Assembly: GCA_900318975.1 (NCBI GenBank)
Contig: ONMY01000023.1
Location: forward strand, 1-13,901
DNA: 13,901 bases
From: an uncultured Bacillota bacterium
GTDB taxonomy: Bacteria; Bacillota_I; Bacilli_A; Izemoplasmatales; UBA1188
Direction: 5' to 3'
Part shown: positions 1 to 6,561 of the stretch, piece by piece
Numbering within the stretch: position 1 is the first letter of the stretch
How the letters are laid out: every line of letters begins with the position of its first letter
Position numbers and translations under genes: made by a program
The notes under the pieces: generated by a model
What the model was told of the DNA's origin: nothing
The model's database searches: none
What the model saw: only the letters and a program-made list of their open reading frames with translations

Positions 1-308
1 CAAAGATCAAAGTCTATATCATAGAAATTTACACATAATGTTGGATATCTCGCATCACTATTACCATAACAAAGAACAATCACTAATGGATCATTTGATT
101 TTGGAAGATATATCTTTTTAAGTGTATGATATATTTCATTTGATGAATCGTATTCAAATTCATATAAGTCCAAAAGGTTTGAACTATAAGAATACGATAA
201 ATCACTGATTGTTTCATCAGCGTGTACTTTTTTTCCTCCGCTAGTCATTATAGCGATGGAAAAACATAATGCAGCTATTACTATAGCAATAAAAATTTTC
301 TTTTTCAT
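1..308 (-). CDS. Secreted protein of unknown function, N-terminal part (runs off the left edge)
   Basis: An open frame of 102 codons starts with ATG at 306-308 and continues without a stop to the window edge, so the C-terminus is missing. It begins MKKK, then a hydrophobic stretch at about residues 5-22, then VHA before Asp31. This is a typical Sec signal peptide with a signal peptidase I site after Ala30, and no lipobox cysteine is placed for lipidation. The mature part seen (about 72 residues) is rich in Tyr, Asp and Ser and I recognise no domain. GAGGTGAT sits 7 bases before the ATG and decides the start. An alternative ATG at 313-315 is in another frame that soon stops. The gene lies 57 bases after the second DHH gene with no intrinsic terminator between them, so it is probably co-transcribed. 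Export is well supported; function is unknown. Confidence 0.75.
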   Translation of the reverse strand, partial: MKKKIFIAIVIAALCFSIAIMTSGGKKVHADETISDLSYSYSSNLLDLYEFEYDSSNEIYHTLKKIYLPKSNDPLVIVLCYGNSDARYPTLCVNFYDIDFDL

Positions 309-315
309 TTTTCAT

Positions 316-344
316 CACCTCGCTATATAAATACTCACGAGGTG
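316..344 (-). promoter_or_regulatory. Hairpin that would mask the ribosome binding site of the secreted protein gene
   Basis: On the minus strand CACCTCG (344-338) is a perfect complement of CGAGGTG (322-316), separated by 15 bases. The second arm contains the GAGGTG ribosome site of the downstream signal-peptide gene. In a transcript reading through from the DHH genes these arms can pair and occlude initiation. There is no U-run after the second arm, so it is not an intrinsic terminator. A weak TATATA within the loop (324-329) could instead be a -10 element, in which case the first arm would not be transcribed. The pairing is seen in the sequence; the regulatory role is inference. Confidence 0.4.
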
Positions 345-365
345 CTAAAAAGTTTAAAATTTCTT

Positions 366-1304
366 TTAATTTTTTAATAATTCGTCTAGGGCGTTTAAGA
401 TTTTATTCACAGTTTCATAATCTTTAACGACTATTCCACTAGCATTTTTGTGTCCACCACCACCAAAGTTTCTTGCGACTTCGTTGATTGGAATTTCTAA
501 AGATCTTACACGACATCTTATTTCATCAGGCTTATATTCATTAACAAGAACCCAGATAGGATGACCTTCAACATTTGAAAGCGCACCAACCATATTAGAT
601 GCTTCATCATATTCAACATTATACTTTTCTCTAATCTCTGGTGTAATAATCGCATATAGAACTCCGTTAGGTGTTGATTCCATATGTTCAAACACATATC
701 CTTTTAGTCTTAATTCTTCTATTGATATTTCATCTAATGTGTTTCTAATTTTAGTTCCATCTACTCCAAAGTCATATAGAAGTCCAATTTTCTTAAATGT
801 ATCTCCAGTTACAGATTTATATTTTAAGAATCCTGTATCTGTCATCATACCAGTATATATTGCTTCTAGACCTTTGATGCTTATTTTTCTTCTTGGAAGT
901 TTTAAAAAGAGATCAAATATTATTTCAGCACAAGAACTCTTTTCATCTTCTACAAAGTTTATATAACCAAATGGATTAACATTTGGATGATGATCGATTT
1001 TAATGATTTTGCTTGCTTTTTCGATTCTTTTATCATTCGCTCTTGATAATTCTGCATTATCAACAGAAATAACAAGTGCATTTTCGAATTCGCTATCTTC
1101 TATTTCATCACATCTACCTAGGAACTTTAGATAATCAACATATTCATAAGATGCTTTTACATCTTTTCCTTTAAAAGTGTGTTTAATCATCTCTCTAAGT
1201 CCAATTGCAGAACCTACACAGTCGCCATCAGCTCTAACATGGGTAGTGATGATGATTTTATCATTTTTCTTTATTTCATTTATTATTTGTTTATAAATAT
1301 TCAT
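366..1304 (-). CDS. nrnA: DHH-DHHA1 phosphoesterase, NrnA-like (nanoRNase/pAp phosphatase)
   Basis: A 312-residue protein of the DHH family with the compact two-domain layout of NrnA, whose members degrade very short oligonucleotides and dephosphorylate pAp; some relatives cleave pApA from c-di-AMP turnover. Visible metal-site motifs are His22-x3-Asp26-x-Asp28 followed by Gly-Ser (31-32), Asp82 in SVDNAELSR with Arg88, and the signature Asp104-His105-His106. The C-terminal DHHA1 substrate-binding loop GGGGH is at 281-285, followed by an Ala-Ser-Gly. All key residues expected for activity are present. It is probably cytoplasmic, as no signal or membrane segment is seen. The ATG is preceded by AAGGGG lying inside the last codons of the upstream paralogue, 4 bases away, so the two genes are translationally linked. 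Assignment to the family is firm; the exact substrate (nanoRNA, pAp or pApA) cannot be read from sequence alone. Confidence 0.88.
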   Translation of the reverse strand: MNIYKQIINEIKKNDKIIITTHVRADGDCVGSAIGLREMIKHTFKGKDVKASYEYVDYLKFLGRCDEIEDSEFENALVISVDNAELSRANDKRIEKASKIIKIDHHPNVNPFGYINFVEDEKSSCAEIIFDLFLKLPRRKISIKGLEAIYTGMMTDTGFLKYKSVTGDTFKKIGLLYDFGVDGTKIRNTLDEISIEELRLKGYVFEHMESTPNGVLYAIITPEIREKYNVEYDEASNMVGALSNVEGHPIWVLVNEYKPDEIRCRVRSLEIPINEVARNFGGGGHKNASGIVVKDYETVNKILNALDELLKN

Positions 1305-1308
1305 ATCA

Positions 1309-2247
1309 TTACCCCTTAATTACTTCATTCATCTTATCAACGACTTCCATGTAATCATAGCCAATAGCTATTCTTGCGCCTGATGCAAGTGCATGTCCGC
1401 CACCACCATAGCTTTTTGCAACTTCGAGTACTGGAATCTCTTTACTTCTAAACTCACAGTTTACTTCACCAGTGTCCATCTCGGTGAAATTAACAAACAT
1501 CTCTACTCCTTCAATTCCAGAAAGTAGGTTTATTGTTCCTCTTGATGCAAAACAATCTGAAACATCATATTTTAATCTATCTTCCCTACTTATATATATG
1601 TATGCAACTTTTTCTTTTATTTTAAAATTAGATAAGACAAATCCTCTAAAGCGCTTATCAGATTCTTTTTCATCTCTTTGTATAGCGTTATAACAATCAA
1701 CAATATTTATACCAGTATCAAAAAGAATTGCTGCCATGTTAAATGTATTTGATGTTGTGCCTTTATAAAGGAATCTATTAGAATCTCCAACAATACCAAT
1801 AAAAAGGGCATTCGCAGATTCGACTGGAATATTAATTTTAGTAGATGTTAAAAATTCAGTCACAAGCTCAGCTGCGCTTGAATAATCTTTTTTTATTATT
1901 ACATAATCAGCAAAAGGAGCATCATTATCATGATGATCAAGTATTACTATCTTATCTGCGTATTTATAATAATCATTTAGAAGCATGTTTTCACTTGATG
2001 CATCAACGATAAATACTAATGAATCTTTGTAGTCATCTACAAAAACGGCATCCATTGCCTTTTTAAAGATATTATGATTATTATCATCACCATCTACTAA
2101 TACTTTTTTATGTGGAAATGCTTGTTTAAGTGCATAATAAAGACCTAGCTGTGATCCATAAGCATCATAGTCTGGAGATTTATGTCTTATGATTATAATT
2201 TTGTCATGCTTTCTTATTTCGTGATATATTTTATTAAACATAAACAT
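1309..2247 (-). CDS. DHH-DHHA1 phosphoesterase, second NrnA-like paralogue
   Basis: This is the first gene of the DHH pair. Three starts are possible: GTG 2253, ATG 2247 and ATG 2241. I chose 2247 because AAAGG lies 5 bases upstream and because this start makes the protein 312 residues with every motif at the same number as in the downstream paralogue. Those are His22, Asp26/Asp28, Asp82, Asp104-His105-His106 and GGGGH 281-285. The metal ligands are therefore kept. Differences are Tyr27 in PDYDAYG, where the family usually has Gly, and VDASSENM, where Met88 replaces the Arg of the neighbour. The pair looks like an old tandem duplication whose copies have diverged, perhaps in substrate. The gene has its own near-consensus promoter (2271-2299) and follows the pgi terminator. 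Family is certain, substrate open. Confidence 0.85.
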   Translation of the reverse strand: MFMFNKIYHEIRKHDKIIIIRHKSPDYDAYGSQLGLYYALKQAFPHKKVLVDGDDNNHNIFKKAMDAVFVDDYKDSLVFIVDASSENMLLNDYYKYADKIVILDHHDNDAPFADYVIIKKDYSSAAELVTEFLTSTKINIPVESANALFIGIVGDSNRFLYKGTTSNTFNMAAILFDTGINIVDCYNAIQRDEKESDKRFRGFVLSNFKIKEKVAYIYISREDRLKYDVSDCFASRGTINLLSGIEGVEMFVNFTEMDTGEVNCEFRSKEIPVLEVAKSYGGGGHALASGARIAIGYDYMEVVDKMNEVIKG

Positions 2248-2270
2248 CGCCACCTTTCTTTAGGGAAAAT

Positions 2271-2299
2271 ATAATATCATGAATAAATTATTTTGTCAA
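2271..2299 (-). promoter_or_regulatory. Sigma-A promoter of the DHH phosphoesterase unit
   Basis: On the minus strand a perfect -35 TTGACA (2299-2294) is followed by a 17-base spacer and a -10 TATTAT (2276-2271). Transcription would begin near 2264, just ahead of the AAAGG ribosome site. It lies directly after the pgi terminator, so the DHH pair is independently and probably strongly expressed. This is the closest match to consensus in the window. Confidence 0.82.
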
Positions 2300-2320
2300 A
2301 GATAAAATAATACCATAAAT

Positions 2321-2350
2321 TAAAATAACGCCGTAGTTGGCGTTATTTTA
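2321..2350 (-). terminator. Intrinsic terminator after pgi
   Basis: A perfect 12-bp inverted repeat, TAAAATAACGCC (2321-2332) and GGCGTTATTTTA (2339-2350), encloses a 6-base loop. It starts 8 bases after the pgi stop codon. The A/T-rich outer stem supplies the U-rich end (TTATTTTAATTTA on the minus strand). It closes the maf-to-pgi operon and is followed at once by the promoter of the DHH pair. Confidence 0.82.
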
Positions 2351-2358
2351 TCATTAAA

Positions 2359-3645
2359 TTATTTAGTGTAACCTGGTTTTCCAAGTGCAATAAACATATT
2401 TCTCTTATATGCTTCAACACCTTCTTGGTTGAATGGATTTACATTAAGCATATATGCAGAAATTCCACAAGAAACCATAAAGAAATAGAGTAAATATCCA
2501 ATGTTATATTCATCTAATTCATCAACATTTATTCTTATTTGTGGAACACCGCCAGAAACATGAGCTTCTCTTGTTGCGTTCATTGCAGCTTTATTTACAT
2601 AGTCAATTGACTTTCCGGCAATGTAATTTAGATTATCTAGATTATCTTTATCAAATGGAATATCGATATCTGATGTTGGGTTTACAACATTAATGCATGT
2701 TTCAAATAAGTTTCTTCTACCATCTTGAATATATTGGCCAAGAGAATGAAGATCTGTAGTAAATATTACAGATGCAGGATAAATTCCTTTTCCTTCTTTT
2801 CCTTCTGATTCTCCAAATAATTGTTTCCACCATTCAGAAATATATGAAAGGCAAGGTTCGAATGATTCCATTATTTCTATATCATAATTCTTTCTTAAAA
2901 GAGCGTTTCTTGTAAGTGCATATTCAAGTGCTTCATTGTTTTCTATTGATTTGAAGTGATTATATGAATCTTTAGCGCCTCTTAATAATTCATCAATGTC
3001 AAAGCCCATTGCGCAAATTGGAAGTAGACCAACTGCAGAAAATACTGAGAATCTTCCACCCATATCAGTTGGTACAACGAACATTTCAAAATCATTTTCA
3101 AGACCAACTTGTCTTAATGCGCCTTTTTCTTTATCTGTAGTAAAGAATACGTGTTCTTTGAGTTCGTCTTTGAAATATTTTTTCTTAAGTAAGCTATAGA
3201 GGAATCTAAAGGCGATTGCTGGTTCTGTAGTTGTTCCACTCTTAGATACAACATTCACACTGAAATCTTTATCCCATAAATAATCTCTAAGTTGTGTTAG
3301 ATAAGTTGATGAAATTGAGTTACCTGCGAAGATTATTTCAAGACCATTCTTTTCAAAATATGGTGTTAAGGCTTCAATTACCGCTCTTGTGCCAAGATAT
3401 GATCCACCAATACCAATTACTACTAATACTTCAGATGTTCTTTGGATAGTCTGCGCTGCAGCTTTGATTCTTGCAAATTCTTCTTTATCATAATTTACAG
3501 GATAATCATACCAACCTAAAAAATCATTTCCAGGTCCATCTTTCTTCTTTAATGTTTCAAATGCTTTAAGTGCATCTTCCTTTGCGATTTTTAATTCTTC
3601 TTCGCTTAAAAATTTATAAGCATCATCAAGTTCAATATTAAACAT
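2359..3645 (-). CDS. pgi: Glucose-6-phosphate isomerase
   Basis: This 428-residue enzyme interconverts glucose 6-phosphate and fructose 6-phosphate in glycolysis and gluconeogenesis, in the cytoplasm. It has the two SIS-type sugar phosphate regions: VIGIGGSYLGTRA near residue 80 and VSKSGTTTEP near 135. The first family signature MGGRFSVFSAVGL and the second FNQEGVEAYK are both present. By comparison with known enzymes the catalytic residues are Glu279 in GESEGK, His300 in DLHSLGQ and Lys414. The length is typical of the short Bacillus-type form (about 430-450). The ATG follows the NifU gene stop by 2 bases, and its AGAGGAG ribosome site lies inside the end of that gene, so it is the last gene of the operon. 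A perfect hairpin follows it. It supplies the upper glycolytic flux that feeds the MEP pathway precursors, a loose link to its neighbours. Confidence 0.97.
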   Translation of the reverse strand: MFNIELDDAYKFLSEEELKIAKEDALKAFETLKKKDGPGNDFLGWYDYPVNYDKEEFARIKAAAQTIQRTSEVLVVIGIGGSYLGTRAVIEALTPYFEKNGLEIIFAGNSISSTYLTQLRDYLWDKDFSVNVVSKSGTTTEPAIAFRFLYSLLKKKYFKDELKEHVFFTTDKEKGALRQVGLENDFEMFVVPTDMGGRFSVFSAVGLLPICAMGFDIDELLRGAKDSYNHFKSIENNEALEYALTRNALLRKNYDIEIMESFEPCLSYISEWWKQLFGESEGKEGKGIYPASVIFTTDLHSLGQYIQDGRRNLFETCINVVNPTSDIDIPFDKDNLDNLNYIAGKSIDYVNKAAMNATREAHVSGGVPQIRINVDELDEYNIGYLLYFFMVSCGISAYMLNVNPFNQEGVEAYKRNMFIALGKPGYTK

Positions 3646-3647
3646 TA

Positions 3648-3950
3648 TTAGTTCTCCTCTATCGATTCATTTGTTACTTCTAGGTTTTCTTGATCAACAT
3701 TCACAACTTTTACTACTTCTGGTATTTCTTCTTTAAGTAGGGCTTCAACGCCATCAGATAATGTTTGATCTAGGGCAGCGCAGCCAACACAAGCACCATA
3801 TAATTTTACATATACAATACCATCTTCATATTTTACAAGTCTTAGATCTCCACCATCCCTTTGAATAAATGGTCTTATTCTATCTAAAACTTGAATTATT
3901 TCCATCTCTACGCTTTCTTCATAAGCTTTTTTATCAAACTCTTCATTCAT
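3648..3950 (-). CDS. NifU C-terminal domain protein, Fe-S cluster scaffold/carrier
   Basis: This 100-residue protein consists of a short acidic N-terminal tail and one NifU C-terminal (Nfu) domain. The core is IQRDGGDLRLVKYEDG at about 29-44, then GACVGC with the CxxC pair Cys54/Cys57, which in this family holds a [4Fe-4S] cluster between two monomers for delivery to target enzymes. It resembles stand-alone YutI of Bacillus rather than the longer NfuA. Initiation is at ATG 3950 with AGAGGAA 8 bases upstream. The YutD-family gene ends 3 bases before and pgi begins 2 bases after. Placement in the same operon as ispD and ispF fits a role in serving the Fe-S enzymes IspG and IspH, but those genes are not in this window, so this is inference. 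Confidence 0.93.
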   Translation of the reverse strand: MNEEFDKKAYEESVEMEIIQVLDRIRPFIQRDGGDLRLVKYEDGIVYVKLYGACVGCAALDQTLSDGVEALLKEEIPEVVKVVNVDQENLEVTNESIEEN

Positions 3951-3953
3951 AAA

Positions 3954-4235
3954 TTATTCCTCTTTGATTTCTAAATTTGGATTGAAGTTTGGATTTCTTA
4001 AAATATAGTAATTAGAATCAAGAGAACAATATTCATTGATATAATCAGGAATTCTTTTTGAATTTTCTCTTGTGAATCCTTTTAAACGTAAAATTTCTTG
4101 GAAATAATCTCCTATAATGAATTCATATTTACCAAGTATTTCAACAAACTTCTTGTTGAAGTCTATGACATTAAATGCATTCTCGTCATCTTTGATTATT
4201 TCAAAAGTTCCATAATCGGTTTCAATTGTAGTCAT
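3954..4235 (-). CDS. YutD family (DUF1027) small protein
   Basis: A 93-residue soluble protein resembling Bacillus YutD. Matching points are the pattern NAFN...F..KFVEILGKYEFIIGD, the conserved LRLKGF near residue 50, and YINEYCSLDSNYYILR near 65-80, the Tyr-rich end of the family domain. The tail after it is short and acidic. No catalytic residue set is known to me for this family, so I give no function. The ATG directly abuts the ispF stop (TAAATG) with GGGGGAAA as ribosome site, and the NifU gene starts 3 bases after its stop. The yutD and nifU-type genes also lie in the same region in Bacillus, which supports the family call. The assignment rests on remembered similarity and not on a search. 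Confidence 0.8.
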   Translation of the reverse strand: MTTIETDYGTFEIIKDDENAFNVIDFNKKFVEILGKYEFIIGDYFQEILRLKGFTRENSKRIPDYINEYCSLDSNYYILRNPNFNPNLEIKEE

Positions 4236-4709
4236 TTAGTTTCCCCCATCAAGAAGTATTATGGTTTCAGCAAGGCATCCTTCGCCCTTACCTATTATAC
4301 CTCTTTTTTCCATTGTTGTGGCTTTAATAGATACAAATTCTTTTGGAACTTCAAGTAAACTTGAAACCACATCACGCATTGAATCGATGTAAGGGGCAAG
4401 TTTTGGTTCTTCAATTAATACCATGGAATCACTATTTACTACTCGATACCCTTTTTCTTTCATCATCTCCACTGTCTTTTTAAGGATGATTTTTGAATCC
4501 ATACCCTTAGAATCTTCTTCTTTAAAGAATTTTCCAAGATCACCAAGCGCTAATGCACCCATTATAGCTTCTGCGATAGAATGTAGGAGGCAATCAGCAT
4601 CAGAAATGCCATCAAGACCTTTTTCATATGGAATTTTTATTCCACCAAGGATTAAATCTCTTCCTTCTTTAAATGGATGGAAATCAATTGAATTACCTAT
4701 GCGTTGCAT
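4236..4709 (-). CDS. ispF: 2-C-methyl-D-erythritol 2,4-cyclodiphosphate synthase
   Basis: This 157-residue enzyme makes the cyclic diphosphate MEcPP, the fifth step of the MEP isoprenoid pathway, and acts as a homotrimer. The zinc ligands are present: Asp9 and His11 (DFH) and His43 in the signature SDADCLLHS. The regions LILGGIKIPYEKGL, ALGDLGKFF and IKATTMEK near the C-terminus are typical. Odd points are Ile35 where the well-known E. coli enzyme has His34 in the flexible active-site loop, Asn-Ser instead of His-Gly before the DxH motif, and Met after the paired Thr in KATT. The protein may therefore be altered in substrate loop chemistry, although metal binding is kept. It overlaps the end of ispD by 17 bases and has AGAGGGA 8 bases before the ATG. 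Family assignment is certain. Confidence 0.95.
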   Translation of the reverse strand: MQRIGNSIDFHPFKEGRDLILGGIKIPYEKGLDGISDADCLLHSIAEAIMGALALGDLGKFFKEEDSKGMDSKIILKKTVEMMKEKGYRVVNSDSMVLIEEPKLAPYIDSMRDVVSSLLEVPKEFVSIKATTMEKRGIIGKGEGCLAETIILLDGGN

Positions 4710-5376
4710 AAAGAAGTCCCTCTAATAATTTAATATCATATGATGTAGTTGCTTTGATTGAGATATTATCAGTAAACACAAGTTTAACAGAATTTCCACA
4801 TGCTTTAAAAATACTTGAATCATCTGTAAAACTGAGCCCTTTTTTATTTGCATCTTCATATGCTTCATTAAGCATAGATGTTCTAAAACACTGTGGTGTA
4901 ATGATAGATGCTAAAGAATGTCTTGAAAAATATTCATCAACATATCCATCTACGATATGGCAAGTGGTATTGTAGACTTTTGTTGCAAGAGTAGCACCAC
5001 CAGTTTCAGTTGCACTATTTAATAAATTATATACATCTTCTTTATAGATAAGTGGTCTTGCTGAATCGTGAATAATACAATATTCACTATCTATTTTTTT
5101 AAGACCATTATATACAGATTGTCCTCTTGTATCTCCGCCAACCACAAAATCAATTTTATTTGATTTTAGTGTTTTAAAGACATTTTTAAAATATAGTTTA
5201 TCTTTTTCATTTATAACCATAACTACTTTTTTACAATATTCATCTTTTAAAAAGAAATCTAGGCTATAACGGTAAAGTTCGTTAACTCCGTTTATCTTAT
5301 ATAATACTTTATTATATCCAAGAGCCGCTCTTTGGCCTTCGCCTGCAGCAAGTAAGATGCATTCATAAGTTGTCAT
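4693..5376 (-). CDS. ispD: 2-C-methyl-D-erythritol 4-phosphate cytidylyltransferase
   Basis: This enzyme transfers CMP from CTP to methylerythritol phosphate, the third MEP pathway step. The N-terminal nucleotide loop LLAAGEGQRA (residues 8-17) with Arg16 and Lys23 (GYNKVL) matches the family's GxGxR...K pattern. VGGDTRGQSVYNGL and IHDSARPL are the CTP- and metal-binding segments, and the C-terminal TDDSS...ISIKATTSYD carries the second conserved Lys. Two starts are possible: ATG 5385 (230 residues) and ATG 5376 (227). AGGAAGG touches the first ATG but lies a normal 9 bases from the second, so I prefer 5376. Its neighbour ispF overlaps its end by 17 bases, the usual pairing of these two genes. 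The PAS-GGDEF gene ends 5 bases before the outer start. The function is secure. Confidence 0.94.
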   Translation of the reverse strand: MTTYECILLAAGEGQRAALGYNKVLYKINGVNELYRYSLDFFLKDEYCKKVVMVINEKDKLYFKNVFKTLKSNKIDFVVGGDTRGQSVYNGLKKIDSEYCIIHDSARPLIYKEDVYNLLNSATETGGATLATKVYNTTCHIVDGYVDEYFSRHSLASIITPQCFRTSMLNEAYEDANKKGLSFTDDSSIFKACGNSVKLVFTDNISIKATTSYDIKLLEGLLYATHR

Positions 5377-5390
5377 AATATCCATCCTTC

Positions 5391-6539
5391 CTATTCACCA
5401 AATATCGAATAATTTCTTCTATTTGATTCAATAGCTTCTTCAAGTAATCTAATGCCGAGTTTATAGAGGTTTAGTGAATCAACCGATTTCACACCAGTTA
5501 CATTTACTATACCAAATTTAGGTCTAACAACATCTTTTATACCAGAAACACTCATTTTGATGTTGTATAACTCTGATTGAGTAGAAGTTACACTTCTATG
5601 GAATTCTTCATACGTTCTATAATCATCAATAATCATCACAAATCTAATTCCTGAAATTCTGAAGAATTTATTGATGTTTGGTTGATATAGATTCTTTAAA
5701 TATCTAATATAGTCATTCATCATTAGGTTTCCGATTTCACGACTATATTTTTCATTGATATCTTTGATGTTTGTAAGCTCAATCGTAATAAAAGTAAATG
5801 ATTTGTGATCTTCAGTTAATTCTTTTAATACTGGGTACATCTTTTCTTCTGGTTTTAATGAATCAACATCAAAATAAGATGTCTTCTTATAACAGTTGAT
5901 ATCTAGTGGCATGATTGTTGCGATAATGCTTCTTTTTGATTCAACGCCAATAAAATGACCTTTTTCAAGTATCCATGTGCTTATGCCATTCTTAACAATT
6001 CGATATTTTATCTCATAAGTCATTTGATGTTTAGACACTCTATCGATTGTCTTAAGATAGTCTTCTCTATCGATATCACTAATTATTTTTGCATGCTCTT
6101 CAAGTGAAGTGTTTTGTTTGCCACCAAACACCTCATGGGCATAGTCGCTTAATATTACGTCTTTATTACCATTTTCATAGAAAACGATTCCTTCATTCAC
6201 AAGTGTAATAGTAGATAAAAATCTTTGTCTTAGTTTTTCTCTATCATCTTTTAATTCTAAATATGTTTTTTCAAGTTCGAAATAATCATATTCAGTAATA
6301 TTCTTTGTAACCTTTTTAGGCATGAAAAAGAAAGAATAAGAAGTTATTAAAATAGCTACTACTATTCCATAGATCCAAGAATATGGTTTTAATACATCAA
6401 TAAATACGAATAATAAATATAATAGCGACACAAAAACCCCAACACTTGATACTATTATGTTAGGTTTTTTTCTATATATTATTGAATTAGTGATTGAAAG
6501 TAGGAATAAAATCGCTACTAGAGCTATCTCTAAATACAT
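5391..6539 (-). CDS. Membrane PAS protein with degenerate GGDEF domain
   Basis: A 382-residue protein with three hydrophobic segments (about 5-21, 28-50, 54-73), a charged helical linker (about 80-108) that may be coiled coil, a PAS domain with a PAC-like strand pattern (about 110-230), and a C-terminal GGDEF-like domain (about 240-382). The GGDEF fold is recognisable from FITIELTNIKDINEKYSREIG and from FRISGIRFVMII, but the signature reads Ser-Gly-Ile-Arg-Phe at 296-300. The metal- and base-binding Asp and Glu are lost, so cyclic di-GMP synthesis is very unlikely. It is probably a sensory or ligand-binding protein at the membrane. TM-PAS-degenerate GGDEF is the front half of GdpP-type c-di-AMP phosphodiesterases, but the DHH part is absent here. 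The ATG has no ribosome site, yet TATAAT lies just upstream. It sits between maf and ispD, an unexpected place. Domain calls are good; role unknown. Confidence 0.75.
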   Translation of the reverse strand: MYLEIALVAILFLLSITNSIIYRKKPNIIVSSVGVFVSLLYLLFVFIDVLKPYSWIYGIVVAILITSYSFFFMPKKVTKNITEYDYFELEKTYLELKDDREKLRQRFLSTITLVNEGIVFYENGNKDVILSDYAHEVFGGKQNTSLEEHAKIISDIDREDYLKTIDRVSKHQMTYEIKYRIVKNGISTWILEKGHFIGVESKRSIIATIMPLDINCYKKTSYFDVDSLKPEEKMYPVLKELTEDHKSFTFITIELTNIKDINEKYSREIGNLMMNDYIRYLKNLYQPNINKFFRISGIRFVMIIDDYRTYEEFHRSVTSTQSELYNIKMSVSGIKDVVRPKFGIVNVTGVKSVDSLNLYKLGIRLLEEAIESNRRNYSIFGE

Positions 6540-6547
6540 ACCGATAG

Positions 6548-6556
6548 ATTATAACA
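6548..6556 (-). promoter_or_regulatory. Extended -10 element just before the GGDEF gene
   Basis: The minus strand reads TGTTATAAT (6556-6548), a full extended -10. No convincing -35 is found 16-18 bases upstream. A start about 7 bases downstream would fall near 6541, while the ATG is at 6539. Transcripts from it would be leaderless or nearly so, which fits the lack of any Shine-Dalgarno sequence there. Confidence 0.4.
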
Positions 6557-6561
6557 CACTT

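Noticed and set aside
313..315. ATG at 313-315 as start of the secreted protein
   Set aside because: It is in a different frame that reaches a stop codon after about 20 codons and is too close to the ribosome site.
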